A stretch of DNA of 64,000 nucleotides from Clostridiales bacterium (GCA_012519695.1 JAAYPT010000024.1:1-64000); one strand, 5' to 3'. Counted from the first letter of the stretch, positions 38,457 through 47,980 are shown. Made by a program: numbers and translations. The notes: a model not told the origin generated them from the letters alone.

Positions 38457-39512
38457 ATGGAAAAAACAGATATTAAGTCATTGAATCAAAAGGAACTGGA
38501 AGAATTACTGGTTTCTTATGGTGAAAAAAAGTTTCGCGGAAAACAGATTTACGCATGGCTTCATCAGAAACATGTGAGCTGTTGGGAGGATATGACGGAT
38601 ATTTCAAAAAAATTAAGAGAACAGTTAGAGCAAAACTGTGAGTTAACTGCATTAAAGAAGATAGAAATGCAGGAGTCAAAGCTAGACGGTACCAGAAAGT
38701 ACCTGTTTGCATTAGCAGATGGAAATATGGTAGAAAGTGTATTGATGAAATATAAGCATGGAAACAGCGTTTGTATTTCCTCACAGGTAGGTTGCCGTAT
38801 GGGGTGTCGTTTTTGTGCATCTACTTTGGATGGTCTGGTGCGAGGATTAACTCCGGCAGAAATGTTAGATCAAATATACCGTATTCAGGAAGATATTGGA
38901 GAGCGTATTTCCAATGTGGTAGTTATGGGAACAGGAGAACCACTGGACAACTATGACAATCTGCTGAAGTTTATTTCACTTTTAACAGATGAAAACGGAC
39001 TACATATCAGTCAGAGAAATCTTACAGTATCTACCTGCGGAATTGTACCGAATATGAAACGGCTTGCGGAAGAAAAACTGCAAATTACATTGGCATTATC
39101 CTTACATGCGTCCTCACAGGAAAAACGGTTAGAGTTAATGCCGGTAGCCAATAAATATCAAATTGATGAAGTAATAGAGGCTTGCAAATATTATTTTGAG
39201 CAAACCGGAAGAAGAATTACCTTTGAATATAGTTTAGTAGGCGGAGTCAATGATACAGACGAGGATGCAAGTCAGTTGGCAAAATTGATAAAAGGCTTGA
39301 ATTGTCATGTGAATTTGATACCGGTAAACCCCATAAAAGAGCGAGATTATGTGCAATCCAATCCGCAGGTTATTTCAGATTTTAAAAATAAACTTGAAAA
39401 ATATGGGATAAATGTTACTATTAGAAGGGAAATGGGCAGAGATATTGACGGAGCCTGTGGACAATTACGCAAACGCTTCCTATCTCACACAGAAAGGCAG
39501 GGATTATCATGA
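38457..39512 (+). CDS. rlmN: Dual-specificity RNA methyltransferase RlmN
   Basis: A 351-residue radical-SAM enzyme that methylates C2 of A2503 in 23S rRNA and of A37 in some tRNAs. The cluster motif CRMGCRFCAST (CxxxCxxC) is preceded by SSQVG. MGTGEPLDNYDN binds SAM, and a C-terminal Cys lies in DIDGACGQLR. This is RlmN rather than the resistance enzyme Cfr, as shown by its housekeeping position. It starts 12 bases after rsmB and overlaps the phosphatase gene by four bases. Confidence 0.94.
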   Translation: MEKTDIKSLNQKELEELLVSYGEKKFRGKQIYAWLHQKHVSCWEDMTDISKKLREQLEQNCELTALKKIEMQESKLDGTRKYLFALADGNMVESVLMKYKHGNSVCISSQVGCRMGCRFCASTLDGLVRGLTPAEMLDQIYRIQEDIGERISNVVVMGTGEPLDNYDNLLKFISLLTDENGLHISQRNLTVSTCGIVPNMKRLAEEKLQITLALSLHASSQEKRLELMPVANKYQIDEVIEACKYYFEQTGRRITFEYSLVGGVNDTDEDASQLAKLIKGLNCHVNLIPVNPIKERDYVQSNPQVISDFKNKLEKYGINVTIRREMGRDIDGACGQLRKRFLSHTERQGLS

Positions 39513-40252
39513 GAGCATTTTCCAAGACAGACAAGGGAAAAAGACGAGAGATGAATCAGGATTATGTGTATACATCTGAAGGCAGAATTGGTAATCTTCC
39601 GAATTTGTGTATTTTAGCAGATGGAATGGGAGGCCATAATGCAGGAGATTATGCATCCAGATATACCGTAGAGACGATTGTAGATTCCATTGAAAAGGAT
39701 GAACAGAAAGAGCCGGTAAGCATTATTGAACAGGCAATACAACGTGCGAATCAGGCAATTTTAGAAAAGGCAAAGACAGATATTGACTTAGACGGTATGG
39801 GGACTACAGTAGTAGTAGCTACCATTGTGGATAATGAAATGTATGTAGCCAATGTAGGAGACAGTCGTCTGTATGTGATTGGAGAAGAAATACATCAGAT
39901 AACTAAGGATCATTCCTTTGTGCAGGAAATGGTTCGTAGAGGTGAGCTGAATGCAAAGGATGCAAGAGTGCATCCGGATCGAAACATCATAACGAGAGCC
40001 ATTGGAGGAGCGAAGCCATTGGAAGTAGACTTTTTTGAAGTAGAATTAAAAGAAAAAGAACGTGTATTGATGTGCTCTGATGGATTGACAGATATGATAG
40101 AAGATGAAAACATTTTGAAGATACTTAAAGAACAGAAAAGCACGGCAGACGGAATTAAATGTTTAGTAGAAACAGCCAATGAAAACGGCGGTAATGATAA
40201 TATTACGGTAGTCGTGATAGAACCATTTTCAGACGAGGTGAAAACATGTTAA
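39509..40252 (+). CDS. prpC: PP2C-type serine/threonine phosphatase
   Basis: A 247-residue metal-dependent phosphatase that reverses phosphorylation by the adjacent PASTA kinase. PP2C motifs in order: KGKRREMNQDY, LADGMGGHNAGDYAS, GDSRLYVI, MCSDGLTD and NGGNDNITVVVI. The metal-binding aspartates are intact. Its start overlaps rlmN (ATGA) and its end overlaps the kinase gene by seven bases, so phosphatase and kinase are translationally linked. Confidence 0.93.
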   Translation: MRAFSKTDKGKRREMNQDYVYTSEGRIGNLPNLCILADGMGGHNAGDYASRYTVETIVDSIEKDEQKEPVSIIEQAIQRANQAILEKAKTDIDLDGMGTTVVVATIVDNEMYVANVGDSRLYVIGEEIHQITKDHSFVQEMVRRGELNAKDARVHPDRNIITRAIGGAKPLEVDFFEVELKEKERVLMCSDGLTDMIEDENILKILKEQKSTADGIKCLVETANENGGNDNITVVVIEPFSDEVKTC

Positions 40253-42339
40253 AAGAGGGAATGTATCTGGCAGACAGATATGAAATAGTAGGAAAAATCG
40301 GCACTGGCGGAATGGCAGATGTATATAAGGCAAAGGATCATACACTGGGACGTTTTGTAGCCATTAAAGTATTAAAGCAGGAATTTTCAGAGGATGTTAA
40401 TTTTGTAACAAAGTTCCGTACTGAGGCACAGTCCGCAGCAGGATTAGAACATCCGAATATTGTAAATATATATGACGTAGGAAGTGAAAACGGAATGCAC
40501 TACATTGTTATGGAGTGCGTAGAAGGAATCACTTTAAAGACTTATATTGAAAAGAAGGGACGTCTGTCCTTCAAAGAGGCAGTCAGCATTGCCATCCAGG
40601 TAGGAAGAGGAATTGAGGCGGCTCATAATAAACATATTGTACATCGTGACATTAAGCCACAGAATATTATTATATCTACCGAAGGAAAGGTAAAAGTAAC
40701 AGACTTTGGAATTGCAAGAGTAGCTACCAACAATACCATCAATGCAGATGTTATGGGGTCAGTACATTATGCATCTCCGGAACAGGCAAGAAATGGATTT
40801 GTAGATGGAAGAAGTGATATTTATTCCTTAGGTATTGTAATGTATGAAATGGTAACCGGAAGAGTTCCATTTGACGGAGAATCTACCGTAGCAGTGGCTA
40901 TTCAGCATTTGCAGGAAGAAATGGTAGTGCCAAGTGCATATGTACCGGATCTTCCAATCAGTATGGAAAAAATTATTTTGAAATGTACACAGAAAAGTCC
41001 GGACAGACGTTATCAGACCATTGGAGATTTATTAATCGACTTGAAAAAGGCATTGATTAGTCCGGATGAAGACTTTGTAGTAATGGTTCCGGTAGGACAG
41101 CAGGAAAAAACAAGAGTAATGAAACCGGAGGAAGTAGAAACCATCAAAGAGCAGGCTGGAAAAGTGTATTACAATAACGATGATGAAGATGTGAACACGG
41201 ATGATGAGGATGAGGATGACGAGGATGAGGATGACGAGGAAGAAGGCGGATTCCTGAATCCAAAGATGGAAAAGGCAGTTACCATTATGGGAATTGTAGC
41301 AGCAGTCATTATCGTACTTATTGTAGCCTATATCGCAATTAGCCTTACCGGAGTATTTAAGTTTAAAGACAAGACCATAGACAAGGATAATACCACCAAA
41401 AAAGAAGAAACCACAGATAAAATAGAAATGATTGACTTAACAGGAATGACATATGATGAAGCAAAGAAAGCATTAAATGATTTAGGGCTTGGCATTGAAA
41501 AAGGTGACACAATGTCTTCCGATAAGTATGAAGAAGGTCTGGTAGTAGGTCAGAGTGAGAAAAAGGGTGATATGGTAAAGAAAAATACTACCATTACCGT
41601 TAATTTAAGCAGCGGTGCAGGTGAGATTGAAGTACCAAGCGTGGTAGGACTGGATAAAGATGCCGCAACAGATACCCTGAAAGCAGCCGGATTTAAGGTG
41701 TCAACAGAGTTTGAGTATAGCGATGAGGTAGCAGAGGAAAAGGTTATTTCTCAAACACCAGATGGAAAGTCAAAGGCAAAGAAGGACGATACAGTAACCA
41801 TTGTTGTAAGTCGTGGAACAGAGCCACCCAAAAAAGTAACAATGATAAATGTAGTTGGAAAGTCAGAGCAGGATGCAAGAAATGCATTAGCAAGTATTGG
41901 AATTACTGTATCTAATGTAAATTCTGAATATAGTAATGATGTACCGGAAGGATGTGTTATTCGACAGAGCATTGATGGAGGAACAAGTGTTGATGAGGGA
42001 ACAAGTATAACATTGACAATTAGTCTTGGAAAGCAAGTTGTGGATAAATATTATTCTTTGGTGAATTATAAAATAGATGATGCTTCTAAGCTTGGTGTGC
42101 CAAGTGGCGCAACGGATGTAAAAATTGATGTAACGTTGTATACATCCAATAATGAGAAAGTAAAAGACTGGACAGGACAGTCTTTACCATTTACCGCAAA
42201 TGCAAGTGATATTAAGAATTGCAGTGATGGATACTTTATCGTGAAGTGTTCTTGGACAGTTACGGATGAATCAGGAAATCCAAAACAGGAAACAAATGGT
42301 GAGGGAACAAGAATTAATGTGACCTTTACTCAGAATTAG
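40246..42339 (+). CDS. prkC: Serine/threonine protein kinase with three PASTA domains
   Basis: A 697-residue membrane kinase. The kinase domain (1-275) has GTGGMADVYKA, VAIKVLK, HRDIKPQNI and DFGIA. A very acidic juxtamembrane stretch (DDEDVNTDDEDEDDEDEDDE, about 308-327) precedes one membrane helix (343-368). Three PASTA repeats outside the cell (about 395-455, 460-525, 528-592) bind peptidoglycan fragments in this family. A further C-terminal domain of about 85 residues follows that I do not recognise. The acidic tract comes from GATGAGGAT-like repeats near 41195-41245. Confidence 0.93.
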   Translation: MLKEGMYLADRYEIVGKIGTGGMADVYKAKDHTLGRFVAIKVLKQEFSEDVNFVTKFRTEAQSAAGLEHPNIVNIYDVGSENGMHYIVMECVEGITLKTYIEKKGRLSFKEAVSIAIQVGRGIEAAHNKHIVHRDIKPQNIIISTEGKVKVTDFGIARVATNNTINADVMGSVHYASPEQARNGFVDGRSDIYSLGIVMYEMVTGRVPFDGESTVAVAIQHLQEEMVVPSAYVPDLPISMEKIILKCTQKSPDRRYQTIGDLLIDLKKALISPDEDFVVMVPVGQQEKTRVMKPEEVETIKEQAGKVYYNNDDEDVNTDDEDEDDEDEDDEEEGGFLNPKMEKAVTIMGIVAAVIIVLIVAYIAISLTGVFKFKDKTIDKDNTTKKEETTDKIEMIDLTGMTYDEAKKALNDLGLGIEKGDTMSSDKYEEGLVVGQSEKKGDMVKKNTTITVNLSSGAGEIEVPSVVGLDKDAATDTLKAAGFKVSTEFEYSDEVAEEKVISQTPDGKSKAKKDDTVTIVVSRGTEPPKKVTMINVVGKSEQDARNALASIGITVSNVNSEYSNDVPEGCVIRQSIDGGTSVDEGTSITLTISLGKQVVDKYYSLVNYKIDDASKLGVPSGATDVKIDVTLYTSNNEKVKDWTGQSLPFTANASDIKNCSDGYFIVKCSWTVTDESGNPKQETNGEGTRINVTFTQN

Positions 42340-42362
42340 AGTCTGTAGAGCAGGAAGAGTGT

Positions 42363-43241
42363 ATGCAGGGAAAGATTATCAAAGGAATTGCCGGCTTCTA
42401 TTATGTGCATGTAATAGGAGCCGGAGTGTACGAATGTAAGGCAAAAGGAATATTCAGAAAAGAAAAAATAAAGCCATTGGTGGGCGATAATGTAGAGATT
42501 GATGTTATCAATGAAGAAGAAAAAGTTGGAAATATCAGTCGTATTTTACAGCGAAAGAATGAATTGATTCGTCCGGCAGTGGCAAATATTGACCAGGCAA
42601 TGGTGATTTTTGCAGCAGCAAAGCCAAAGCCGAATTTTAACTTATTAGATCGCTTTTTGATTATGATGGAGCAGCAACAGGTTGAAACCATCATTTGTTT
42701 TAATAAGCAGGATTTGGCTACGGAAGAAGAACTGCGTAAGTTAGAAGAAACCTATGAAAAGTGTGGATATCATATCCTTTTTACCAGTGCAATGGAGGAA
42801 AAAGGAATTGATGAAGTAAAAAAAGTGTTAGAAGGAAAAACAACTACGGTTGCAGGACCTTCCGGAGTAGGAAAATCTTCTCTTATCAATCTTTTGCAGG
42901 AAGGTATTGAAATGGAAACCGGAAAGATTAGTGAAAAGATTGAACGGGGAAAACATACCACACGACATTCTCAGTTGATTCATATAAAAGATAATACCTA
43001 CATTATGGATACTCCGGGATTTAGTTCTCTGTATCTGATGGGATTTGAAAAGGAAGAACTGCGAGAATATTTTAAGGAATTTAAGGAATATGAGCCAGCG
43101 TGTCGTTTCTTAGGATGCAGCCATATTCACGAGCCGGATTGTGGTGTGAAGCAGGCATTAGAAGAAGGCAAAATCAGCCGGATTCGATATGAAAATTATG
43201 TTGCAATGTACGAAGAATTGAAAAATGTTAAGAAATACTAG
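42363..43241 (+). CDS. rsgA: Ribosome small-subunit GTPase RsgA
   Basis: A 292-residue circularly permuted GTPase that checks 30S maturation. An N-terminal OB domain is followed by the permuted motifs: NKQDL (G4), GPSGVGKSSLIN (G1) and DTPGF (G3). The zinc ligands lie in CRFLGCSHIHEPDC. The gene starts at ATG 42363 next to AGGAAGAGTGT. In B. subtilis this protein (CpgA) is phosphorylated by PrkC, which fits the gene order here. Confidence 0.93.
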   Translation: MQGKIIKGIAGFYYVHVIGAGVYECKAKGIFRKEKIKPLVGDNVEIDVINEEEKVGNISRILQRKNELIRPAVANIDQAMVIFAAAKPKPNFNLLDRFLIMMEQQQVETIICFNKQDLATEEELRKLEETYEKCGYHILFTSAMEEKGIDEVKKVLEGKTTTVAGPSGVGKSSLINLLQEGIEMETGKISEKIERGKHTTRHSQLIHIKDNTYIMDTPGFSSLYLMGFEKEELREYFKEFKEYEPACRFLGCSHIHEPDCGVKQALEEGKISRIRYENYVAMYEELKNVKKY

Positions 43242-43250
43242 GAGGAAGTT

Positions 43251-43904
43251 ATGAATTGTTTATCACCGTCCATATTGTCAGCGGATTTTGCAAAATTAGG
43301 AGAACAAGTACAAATGATTGATGAGGCAGGAGCCGAATATGTGCACATTGATGTAATGGATGGCATATTTGTACCAAGTATTTCTTATGGAATGCCTGTT
43401 ATTCAGGCAATAAGACCATGTACAGAGCGGATTTTTGATGTACATCTTATGATAGAAGAACCCATTCGTTATATAGATGATTTTGTAAACTGTGGAGCAG
43501 ATATTATTTCTGTTCATGCAGAAAGCTGTAAGCATTTAGACCGTACTGTTGAGGCAATTAAGGAAAAGGGAATTTTAGCTTCAGTAGCTTTAAATCCATC
43601 CACCGACTTAAGCGTACTTGAGTATATTTTGCCAAAACTGGATATGGTATTGTTGATGTCGGTAAACCCGGGGTTTGGAGGACAGAAATATATTTCCTAT
43701 ACTACAGAAAAGATTCGCAGATTACGCCAGATGATAGAAGAAAGAGGACTGAAGACAGATATCGAGGTTGATGGTGGAGTGAATCTTTCTAACGTAGAAA
43801 CCATAATGGAAGCAGGGGCTAATATTATTGTAGCCGGAAGTGCAGTTTTCCATGGCGATATACAAGAAAATGTAAAAGAGTTTTTAAATATCATGCAGAA
43901 ATAA
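43251..43904 (+). CDS. rpe: Ribulose-phosphate 3-epimerase
   Basis: A 217-residue TIM-barrel enzyme interconverting ribulose 5-phosphate and xylulose 5-phosphate in the pentose phosphate pathway. Family motifs are SILSADFAKLGEQ, HIDVMDGIFVPSISYG, HLMIEEP, MSVNPGFGGQKYI and EVDGGVN. AGGAGG lies upstream, nine bases after rsgA. Confidence 0.95.
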   Translation: MNCLSPSILSADFAKLGEQVQMIDEAGAEYVHIDVMDGIFVPSISYGMPVIQAIRPCTERIFDVHLMIEEPIRYIDDFVNCGADIISVHAESCKHLDRTVEAIKEKGILASVALNPSTDLSVLEYILPKLDMVLLMSVNPGFGGQKYISYTTEKIRRLRQMIEERGLKTDIEVDGGVNLSNVETIMEAGANIIVAGSAVFHGDIQENVKEFLNIMQK

Positions 43905-43916
43905 GAAGGAAGAAAT

Positions 43917-44573
43917 ATGCAGGCATTGATTGTAACAGGCGGAAGCATAGAAGATACATTTGCTTTGAAATTTTTAAAAGAAAATCCGTGTGACTTAACC
44001 ATAGCGGCAGATAGTGGTATGGAGTTTTTTTATAGAAATGGATTAGTCCCAGATGAAATTGTAGGAGATTTTGATTCCGTAAAGTCAGGTGTATTGGAAT
44101 TTTTCAAAGAAAATAATCCCAATATAAAGATTCGTAAATTCCAGCCGGAAAAGGATGAGACAGATACGGAACTTGCTATTCGTACTGCCATAGATGCCGG
44201 TTGCAAAAAAATCTGGTTATTAGGAGCAACCGGAACAAGAATAGACCATGTACTTGGTAATATTCATCTGTTGGGAATGGCAATGGAACGGGATTGTGAG
44301 TGTATCATGCTAGATAGTTGCAATCGGATTCGAATGCTAAATCAGGGAATGACAATCCGACGGGAAGAACAGTATGGGGACTATATCTCATTGTTTCCCT
44401 TTACTCCTACCGTAAAGGGATTAACTTTGCGAGGTTTTAAATATCCATTGGAAAAATATGAGTTGCAATGTTACCATTCTTTAGGAGTTAGTAACGAAAT
44501 AAGTGAAGAAAAGGCAGAGATATCTTTTGAAGAAGGAATTTTATTGATGGTAGAATCAAAAGATAAGAAATAG
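43917..44573 (+). CDS. thiN: Thiamine pyrophosphokinase
   Basis: A 218-residue enzyme that makes thiamine diphosphate from thiamine and ATP. AADSGMEFFYRNGLVPDEIV, VGDFDSV, DETDTELAI and LGATGTRIDHVLGN are the family motifs. It is the last gene of the operon, 12 bases after rpe, and a strong terminator follows three bases after the stop. No TPP riboswitch was seen. Confidence 0.94.
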   Translation: MQALIVTGGSIEDTFALKFLKENPCDLTIAADSGMEFFYRNGLVPDEIVGDFDSVKSGVLEFFKENNPNIKIRKFQPEKDETDTELAIRTAIDAGCKKIWLLGATGTRIDHVLGNIHLLGMAMERDCECIMLDSCNRIRMLNQGMTIRREEQYGDYISLFPFTPTVKGLTLRGFKYPLEKYELQCYHSLGVSNEISEEKAEISFEEGILLMVESKDKK

Positions 44574-44575
44574 TG

Positions 44576-44608
44576 AAAAAGACCGAGGCAGAGAACTTCG
44601 GTCTTTTT
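44576..44608 (+). terminator. Intrinsic terminator of the murE-thiN operon
   Basis: AAAAAGACCGA (44576-44586) pairs perfectly with TCGGTCTTTTT (44598-44608). The degenerate repeat copy D follows at once. Confidence 0.88.
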
Positions 44609-44655
44609 GGCAATAGGAAATTGTGCCTTATTGCATTAAAAGTGCCCAACAGGAA
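44609..44655 (+). repeat. Dispersed structured repeat, degenerate copy D
   Basis: GGCAATAGGAAATTGTGCCTTATTGCATTAAAA-type sequence matches the first stem of copies A to C with two changes on the 3' arm, after which similarity fades (AGTGCCC in place of ACGCTCC). The later stems are missing. Position right after a terminator T-tract and orientation are the same as in the other copies, so this is a decayed or truncated member. Confidence 0.7.
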
Positions 44656-44970
44656 TATACACTTCACTGGTAGCATATTGGGCCAGAATATTATCTTTTG
44701 TTTTACATATTAATAAATTGTTCAGTGTCTCCGACAACAAGCCGGTATTCACGTCCGATTAGTATTGTATTAAGACAAAAGTGAGATAATTTTTCGATTT
44801 ATCAGTCTAATGAGATGCATTAATATAAGCAAACAGGCAGGTGGTTTTAGTAAATGAGACTGCCTGCCATCTTTTATGCTCATAAATGCCCTTTCATGTG
44901 TGTTCAAATTACCGAAAATGCGTAATGTTGTAGTAAAATGTCACAAAAACCGAACATGAATTTTGTGATG
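44656..44970 (+). other. Intergenic region without a recognisable gene
   Basis: About 315 bases of AT-rich sequence between the thiN operon and the LacI operator. A weak hairpin GGCAGG/CCTGCC (44836-44868) followed by ATCTTTTA could terminate a short transcript. No open reading frame with a ribosome site, tRNA or riboswitch was recognised. Confidence 0.4.
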
Positions 44971-44986
44971 GGTTACACGCTTAACC
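44971..44986 (+). promoter_or_regulatory. Predicted LacI-type operator
   Basis: GGTTACACGCTTAACC is an imperfect 16-bp palindrome with a central CG, the usual architecture of LacI-family sites. It lies 30 bases upstream of a TATAAT (45016-45021) in front of the LacI-type gene, so autoregulation is plausible. Confidence 0.5.
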
Positions 44987-45049
44987 GTTGTAAAGCCCAC
45001 ATTTCTGTTGTACCATATAATCAGAATATCAGGAAAAGAGGGAATGGAT

Positions 45050-46075
45050 ATGGCACAGAACAGGATTAGAATCATAGATGTCGCAGATGCGTTAGGTCTT
45101 AGTACTGCTACTGTCTCAAAAGTGATTCATGGAAAAACAGAAAAGATTTCAGATGAAACAGTAAAACGTGTCCAGCAGGAACTTGAAAGGTCAGGATATA
45201 TCCCGAATATGGCAGGTATTTTGCTTGCAAGAAATAATTCCAGAATCATCGGAGTGGTGGTGAATGACCATGTGAAGTATGAGGGCAGGGTTTTAGAGGA
45301 TGGATTTGTGATGTCATCATTGAATGCTCTTTCCCACGAGGTTAATGAAAAAGGATATTTTCTGATGATAAAAACAACGGCAGATATTAGTGAGATTCCA
45401 GTGTTTGCTTCCATGTGGAATATGGATGGTCTGATTCTGATGGGATTTTGTGAAGCGGATTATGAAAAGCTTAGAAATCAGATGAGGATATCCTTTGTTG
45501 TGTATGATGGCTATTTCGAGAAATGTTCTAAGGTAGTTAATTTAGTCATTAATCATTATGATGGAGGCTACCAGGCAGGAAAATATTTTAGAGAGCTTGG
45601 TCATGAAAAAGCATTATGTATAGCAGATAATTTCATATGTATGGATAAGGAGCGTATCGAAGGATTTTGCGAAGCGTTTGAGCCAGGTGAGACATTGATA
45701 TGGCAGATTCCAAAGACTGAAAAGGAAAGAGTATGCTTTTATCAGGATAAATTCTCAGAGCTGTTAAAGAGCAGCGTTACAGCTATTTTTGCAGTGTCAG
45801 ATTTTTATGCACTTGAGTTTATGAGGTTTTTACAGGGAAAGGGCATACGAATTCCAGAGGATATCCAGATAATCGGTTTTGATGACAACATGGTAAGCCG
45901 AGAAAGCAATCCTGCACTTACGACGATTCATCAGGAGGCATCACTTAGGGCAAAAAATGCAATTGAATGTCTTGAGGCGATGCGTGATGGAGCATATTGT
46001 GAGACTGAAATAGTGTTACCTGTTGAATTAGTAAAAAGAGAAAGTACGAGGGTGTTATCATGTCAAAATTTATGA
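45050..46075 (+). CDS. LacI-family transcriptional regulator
   Basis: A 341-residue regulator. The N-terminal helix-turn-helix reads IIDVADALGLSTATVSKVIH, followed by the hinge GYIPNMAG and a periplasmic-binding-like effector domain (IIGVVVND ... IQIIGFDDN). ATG 45050 has GAGGG seven bases upstream; ATG 45044 and an upstream TTG are less likely. Its end overlaps the MATE gene by 16 bases. LacI proteins usually sense sugars, so its pairing with a MATE exporter is uncommon. The ligand is unknown. Confidence 0.88.
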   Translation: MAQNRIRIIDVADALGLSTATVSKVIHGKTEKISDETVKRVQQELERSGYIPNMAGILLARNNSRIIGVVVNDHVKYEGRVLEDGFVMSSLNALSHEVNEKGYFLMIKTTADISEIPVFASMWNMDGLILMGFCEADYEKLRNQMRISFVVYDGYFEKCSKVVNLVINHYDGGYQAGKYFRELGHEKALCIADNFICMDKERIEGFCEAFEPGETLIWQIPKTEKERVCFYQDKFSELLKSSVTAIFAVSDFYALEFMRFLQGKGIRIPEDIQIIGFDDNMVSRESNPALTTIHQEASLRAKNAIECLEAMRDGAYCETEIVLPVELVKRESTRVLSCQNL

Positions 46076-47391
46076 AATCATTGTGTAAAATAGCGATTCC
46101 TGTCACCTTGCAAAGTATGCTGCAGGCATCCTTTTCCATTGTTGACCAGATTATGATAGGACAGCTCGGAGAGACTAATATATCGGCAGTTGGATTATGT
46201 GGAAATTTTTCTTTGATTTTCTCCGTGGTGATTGGTGCGGTAAGCACGGTGGCAGGGATATTAATCGCGCAGTTTATTGGTGCTGAAGATGCGAAGGAAG
46301 CCTGGTGTAGCTTTAACGTCAGCCTTATTTGCGGAATTATTATATCAGCATTGTTTTTTTTGACGGCAGGAGTTTTTCCAATGCAGATTCTTGGACTGTA
46401 TACTAAGGATATGAGTATTGTAAATACAGGTGCGGTCTATTTCAGAATTGTAGCGTTTTCCTATATCCCAATGGCAGTCAGCAATATTTTATCTACATGG
46501 CTGCGCTGTAAAGAGCATGCCACGATACCATTTTGGGTAAGCTTTGGAGCAGTTGCTGTAAACACAGGATTGAACTGTTTGCTGATATTTGGGAAATTCG
46601 GATTTCCATGTCTGGGAATAAAGGGAGCTGCGATTGCAACACTTATTTCACAGTTGTTTAACCTTGTATTTATTGTTATTGGATTTGTTTTATGTATCAG
46701 AAAAGATGGAGATAAACCGCTACTGTCCCTGTATTTTAGAAAGATTAGCATTAGGGATTTTTTGATAATGATCATGCCGATTATGGTCAGTGAATTTTTG
46801 TGGAGCCTCGGACAGAATGTGGAATCTGCGGTATATGGTCATCTTGGCACATCAAACCTGGCAGCTTATACACTTACCTGTCCGATACAGGGAATTATTG
46901 TAGGTGCATTGAGCGGTTTGTCAGCTGCTGCCGGTGTGATAGTTGGTAAGAGACTTGGAAGGAAAGAATATGATGAGGCTTACACAGAATCGAAGAAGAT
47001 TATGTATGCGGGCTTAATCGGTGCAGCAGCTGTATCGACATTGCTCATTCTTCTTGCTGGAGAGTATACCGGATTGTATCGTGTGGATGATAGTGTGAAA
47101 GAACTTGGAAAAATGCTACTTATCATATTTGCCTTGTATGCTCCGGTTAAGGTGGAAAATATGATACTTGGCGGAGGCATCATAAGAAGTGGTGGAAATA
47201 CAAAAATTATCATGGTGATTGATAGTGTTGGCACATGGTGTATCGGAATTCCGCTATGCCTGCTTGCTGCATATGTGTTTAAGTGGGGCATTGTTGGTGT
47301 GTATACATTGCTTACCACTGAGGAAATATTCAGGCTTGTTGTATCACTGGTTATTTTTAGAAAGCGTAAATGGATGATCAGTTTATCATAG
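46060..47391 (+). CDS. MATE-family multidrug/toxin exporter (first of two)
   Basis: A 443-residue integral membrane protein with about 12 helices. The N-terminal motif SMLQASFSIVDQIMIGQLGE and a second internal copy (FLWSLGQNVESAVYGHLGTSNLAAYTL) show the two-lobed MATE fold driven by Na+ or H+. GAGGG lies upstream of the ATG inside the LacI gene, so the two are co-translated. The LacI protein probably controls this gene (inference). It differs clearly from the second MATE protein at 48728. Confidence 0.9.
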   Translation: MSKFMKSLCKIAIPVTLQSMLQASFSIVDQIMIGQLGETNISAVGLCGNFSLIFSVVIGAVSTVAGILIAQFIGAEDAKEAWCSFNVSLICGIIISALFFLTAGVFPMQILGLYTKDMSIVNTGAVYFRIVAFSYIPMAVSNILSTWLRCKEHATIPFWVSFGAVAVNTGLNCLLIFGKFGFPCLGIKGAAIATLISQLFNLVFIVIGFVLCIRKDGDKPLLSLYFRKISIRDFLIMIMPIMVSEFLWSLGQNVESAVYGHLGTSNLAAYTLTCPIQGIIVGALSGLSAAAGVIVGKRLGRKEYDEAYTESKKIMYAGLIGAAAVSTLLILLAGEYTGLYRVDDSVKELGKMLLIIFALYAPVKVENMILGGGIIRSGGNTKIIMVIDSVGTWCIGIPLCLLAAYVFKWGIVGVYTLLTTEEIFRLVVSLVIFRKRKWMISLS

Positions 47392-47445
47392 TGTATGATA
47401 GCTTGGCGTTTTAAACTGCAAATTCGTTGTTTTAGGAGGAACCAC

Positions 47446-47980
47446 ATGAATAAAGAAATGACCGTAAATGGAAAAAACTATACAATAATTAAATTGTTAG
47501 GAAAGGGGAAAGGTGGATATTCTTATTTGGTAGATACTGGAAATAATAAGTATGTTTTGAAGCAGATACACTATGAGCCTTGTAATTACTATCAGTTTGG
47601 AAACAAGCTTGAAGCGGAAATCAGAGATTACAAGCGACTGAAAGAAATCGGAATCAAAATGCCTGCTATGCTTGAAATAGATGTGAAAAACGAACGCATC
47701 TTGAAAGAGTTTATTGACGGTGATACGATTTATCAGTTGGTTTTAAAAGACAAGATGAAATCTGACTATATCGAGCAGTTGCACAGGATGTGTGTTGTTA
47801 TATGCTGCTCATACAAATATTGATTATTTTCCAACAAATTTTGTGGTACATAACGAAGAAATATATTATGTTGATTTCGAGTGCAACGATTACATGGAGG
47901 AATGGAATTTTGAAAACTGGGGTATTAAATACTGGTCAAAAACACCGGAGTTTCTGCAATATGTGAAAGAACATTCATGA
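47446..47980 (+). pseudogene. Small protein-kinase-like gene, frameshifted
   Basis: The first frame (47446-47823) starts with GGAGG upstream and has a kinase-like N-lobe (IIKLLGKGKGGYSYLV, YVLKQI). It loses the frame near 47785-47795, after EQLHRMC, and ends at CCSYKY. The continuation is in the next frame (LLYAAHTNIDYFPTNFVV ... VDFECN ... EFLQYVKEHS), ending at 47980. A one-base change in the GTGTGTTGTT-like run would join them. The full gene would encode about 178 residues, resembling small Ser/Thr or aminoglycoside-kinase-like proteins of gut Clostridia. It is a pseudogene unless the base is a sequencing error. Confidence 0.75.

Noticed and set aside
43905-43916. TPP riboswitch before thiN
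   Set aside because: Only 12 bases separate rpe and thiN and no THI-box was found upstream of the operon.
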